A DNA stretch of 64,000 nt, from the NCBI RefSeq assembly GCF_006974145.1, contig NZ_CP039456.1:1828001-1892000 (forward strand). The letters are read 5' to 3'. The first letter of the stretch is position 1. The number at the start of each line of letters is the position of its first letter. A program made the translations under genes and the position numbers. This stretch comes from Changchengzhania lutea. GTDB lineage: Bacteria; Bacteroidota; Bacteroidia; Flavobacteriales; Flavobacteriaceae. A model generated the notes under the pieces. The model did no database searches. It worked only from the letters and a program-made list of their open reading frames with translations, and was not told the origin of the DNA. Positions 63,488 through 64,000 of the stretch are shown here, one piece after another.

Positions 63488-64000
63488 ATGGATACTAAAG
63501 AATTACTAAAAAAAGTACGAAAAATTGAGATCAAGACGCGCCGTTTGTCTGATCATATTTTTGGAGGGGAATACCATTCTACCTTCAAAGGTCGTGGTAT
63601 GACTTTTAGTGAAGTACGTCAGTATCAATTTGGAGACGACGTAAGAAACATAGACTGGAATGTGACGGCGCGCTACAATGAGCCTTATGTCAAAGTTTTT
63701 GAGGAGGAGCGGGAACTTACTATGATGCTCATAGTAGATATTTCTGGTTCTGAATTATTTGGCACCGAGGAGCAATTTAAAAACGAAGTGGTCACAGAAA
63801 TAGCGGCAACCTTAGCCTTTTCGGCGACCCAGAATAATGATAAAATAGGGTTGATTTTATTTACAGATAAAATTGAACTGTATATCCCACCAAAAAAAGG
63901 GCGATCACACGTGTTGCGAATCATCCGTGAATTAATAGAGTTTCAACCAGAAAGTAAAAAAACGAATATCGCTGAAGCCTTAAAATTCATGCAAAATGTC
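63488..64000 (+). CDS. DUF58 protein, C-terminus outside window
   Basis: The first 171 codons are in the window; the gene runs off the right edge. It opens KKVRKIEIKTRRLSDHIFGG, then the DUF58 mark YHSTFKGRGMTFSEVRQYQ, GDDVRNIDWNVTARYNEPYV and a vWA-like strand MMLIVDISGS holding the first metal-binding residues (DxSGS). DUF58 proteins are substrates or partners of MoxR ATPases in aerotolerance (Bat) operons. The ATG at 63488 follows directly after the repeat arm GGGGGCTT, so the repeat lies over its ribosome-binding region. Confidence 0.92.
   Translation, partial: MDTKELLKKVRKIEIKTRRLSDHIFGGEYHSTFKGRGMTFSEVRQYQFGDDVRNIDWNVTARYNEPYVKVFEEERELTMMLIVDISGSELFGTEEQFKNEVVTEIAATLAFSATQNNDKIGLILFTDKIELYIPPKKGRSHVLRIIRELIEFQPESKKTNIAEALKFMQNV

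Overview
The window comes from an AT-rich member of the Bacteroidota, most likely a marine-type Flavobacteriaceae. The signs are a SusC/SusD pair, a type IX secretion (gliding-motility) C-terminal sorting domain, FecR/ECF-sigma signalling, AddA/AddB-like repair helicase-nuclease genes around kbl, the IPExxxVDY protein, the order acpP-fabF-rnc-IPExxxVDY-pyk, many lipoprotein signal peptides, and promoters with the Bacteroidetes -7 box TAnnTTTG. No rRNA, tRNA or CRISPR was found.

Layout. 1-3904: end of a FecR anti-sigma gene and its ECF sigma factor, then secreted or lipid-anchored proteins, including a metzincin-like protease. 3905-9847: a worn accessory region with a nested palindromic repeat, a SnoaL-like gene and an 83% identical fragment of a second copy, a sialidase-like lipoprotein gene broken by one in-frame stop, a methyltransferase, an IS5-type element and an exactly 1000-bp IS1595-type element with an 8-bp target duplication. 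10102-26741: the most interesting block. It holds a sulfatase, a DeoR/GlpR-type repressor, glpD, glpK, glpF, a SusR-like membrane regulator, SusC, SusD, a lipoprotein that fuses a glycerophosphodiester phosphodiesterase to a GH16 glycanase, and an endonuclease/exonuclease/phosphatase-fold lipoprotein. The sulfatase and glpD promoters share a 20-base tandem operator at the same distance from their -7 boxes. I infer a TonB-dependent locus that strips glycerol or glycerol-phosphate from a decorated beta-glycan and feeds both glycan and glycerol moieties inward.

26827-47314: mainly housekeeping genes (alpha/beta hydrolase, AddB-like, OmpA, kbl, AddA-like, superoxide dismutase, purF, a PfkB kinase, RNase H, purN, acpP, fabF, rnc, pyk). 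Two near-identical short non-coding units with their own -7 boxes and terminators lie between sod and purF, and rnc has a terminator-like hairpin inside its first codons. 47315-49726: an IS1634-type element inserted in a decayed DUF262 gene with a 131-bp perfect target duplication. 49850-64000: dinB, a tightly packed five-gene run (Rossmann, CYTH, YCII-type lipoprotein, membrane EEP protein and convergent ABM), a T9SS cargo protein, an isoaspartyl peptidase, an aldehyde dehydrogenase, an AlbA/Schlafen-type protein, an SDR, a DUF4382 lipoprotein, and the start of a MoxR-DUF58 operon.

All calls rest on reading the sequence and on family knowledge; no database search was possible.
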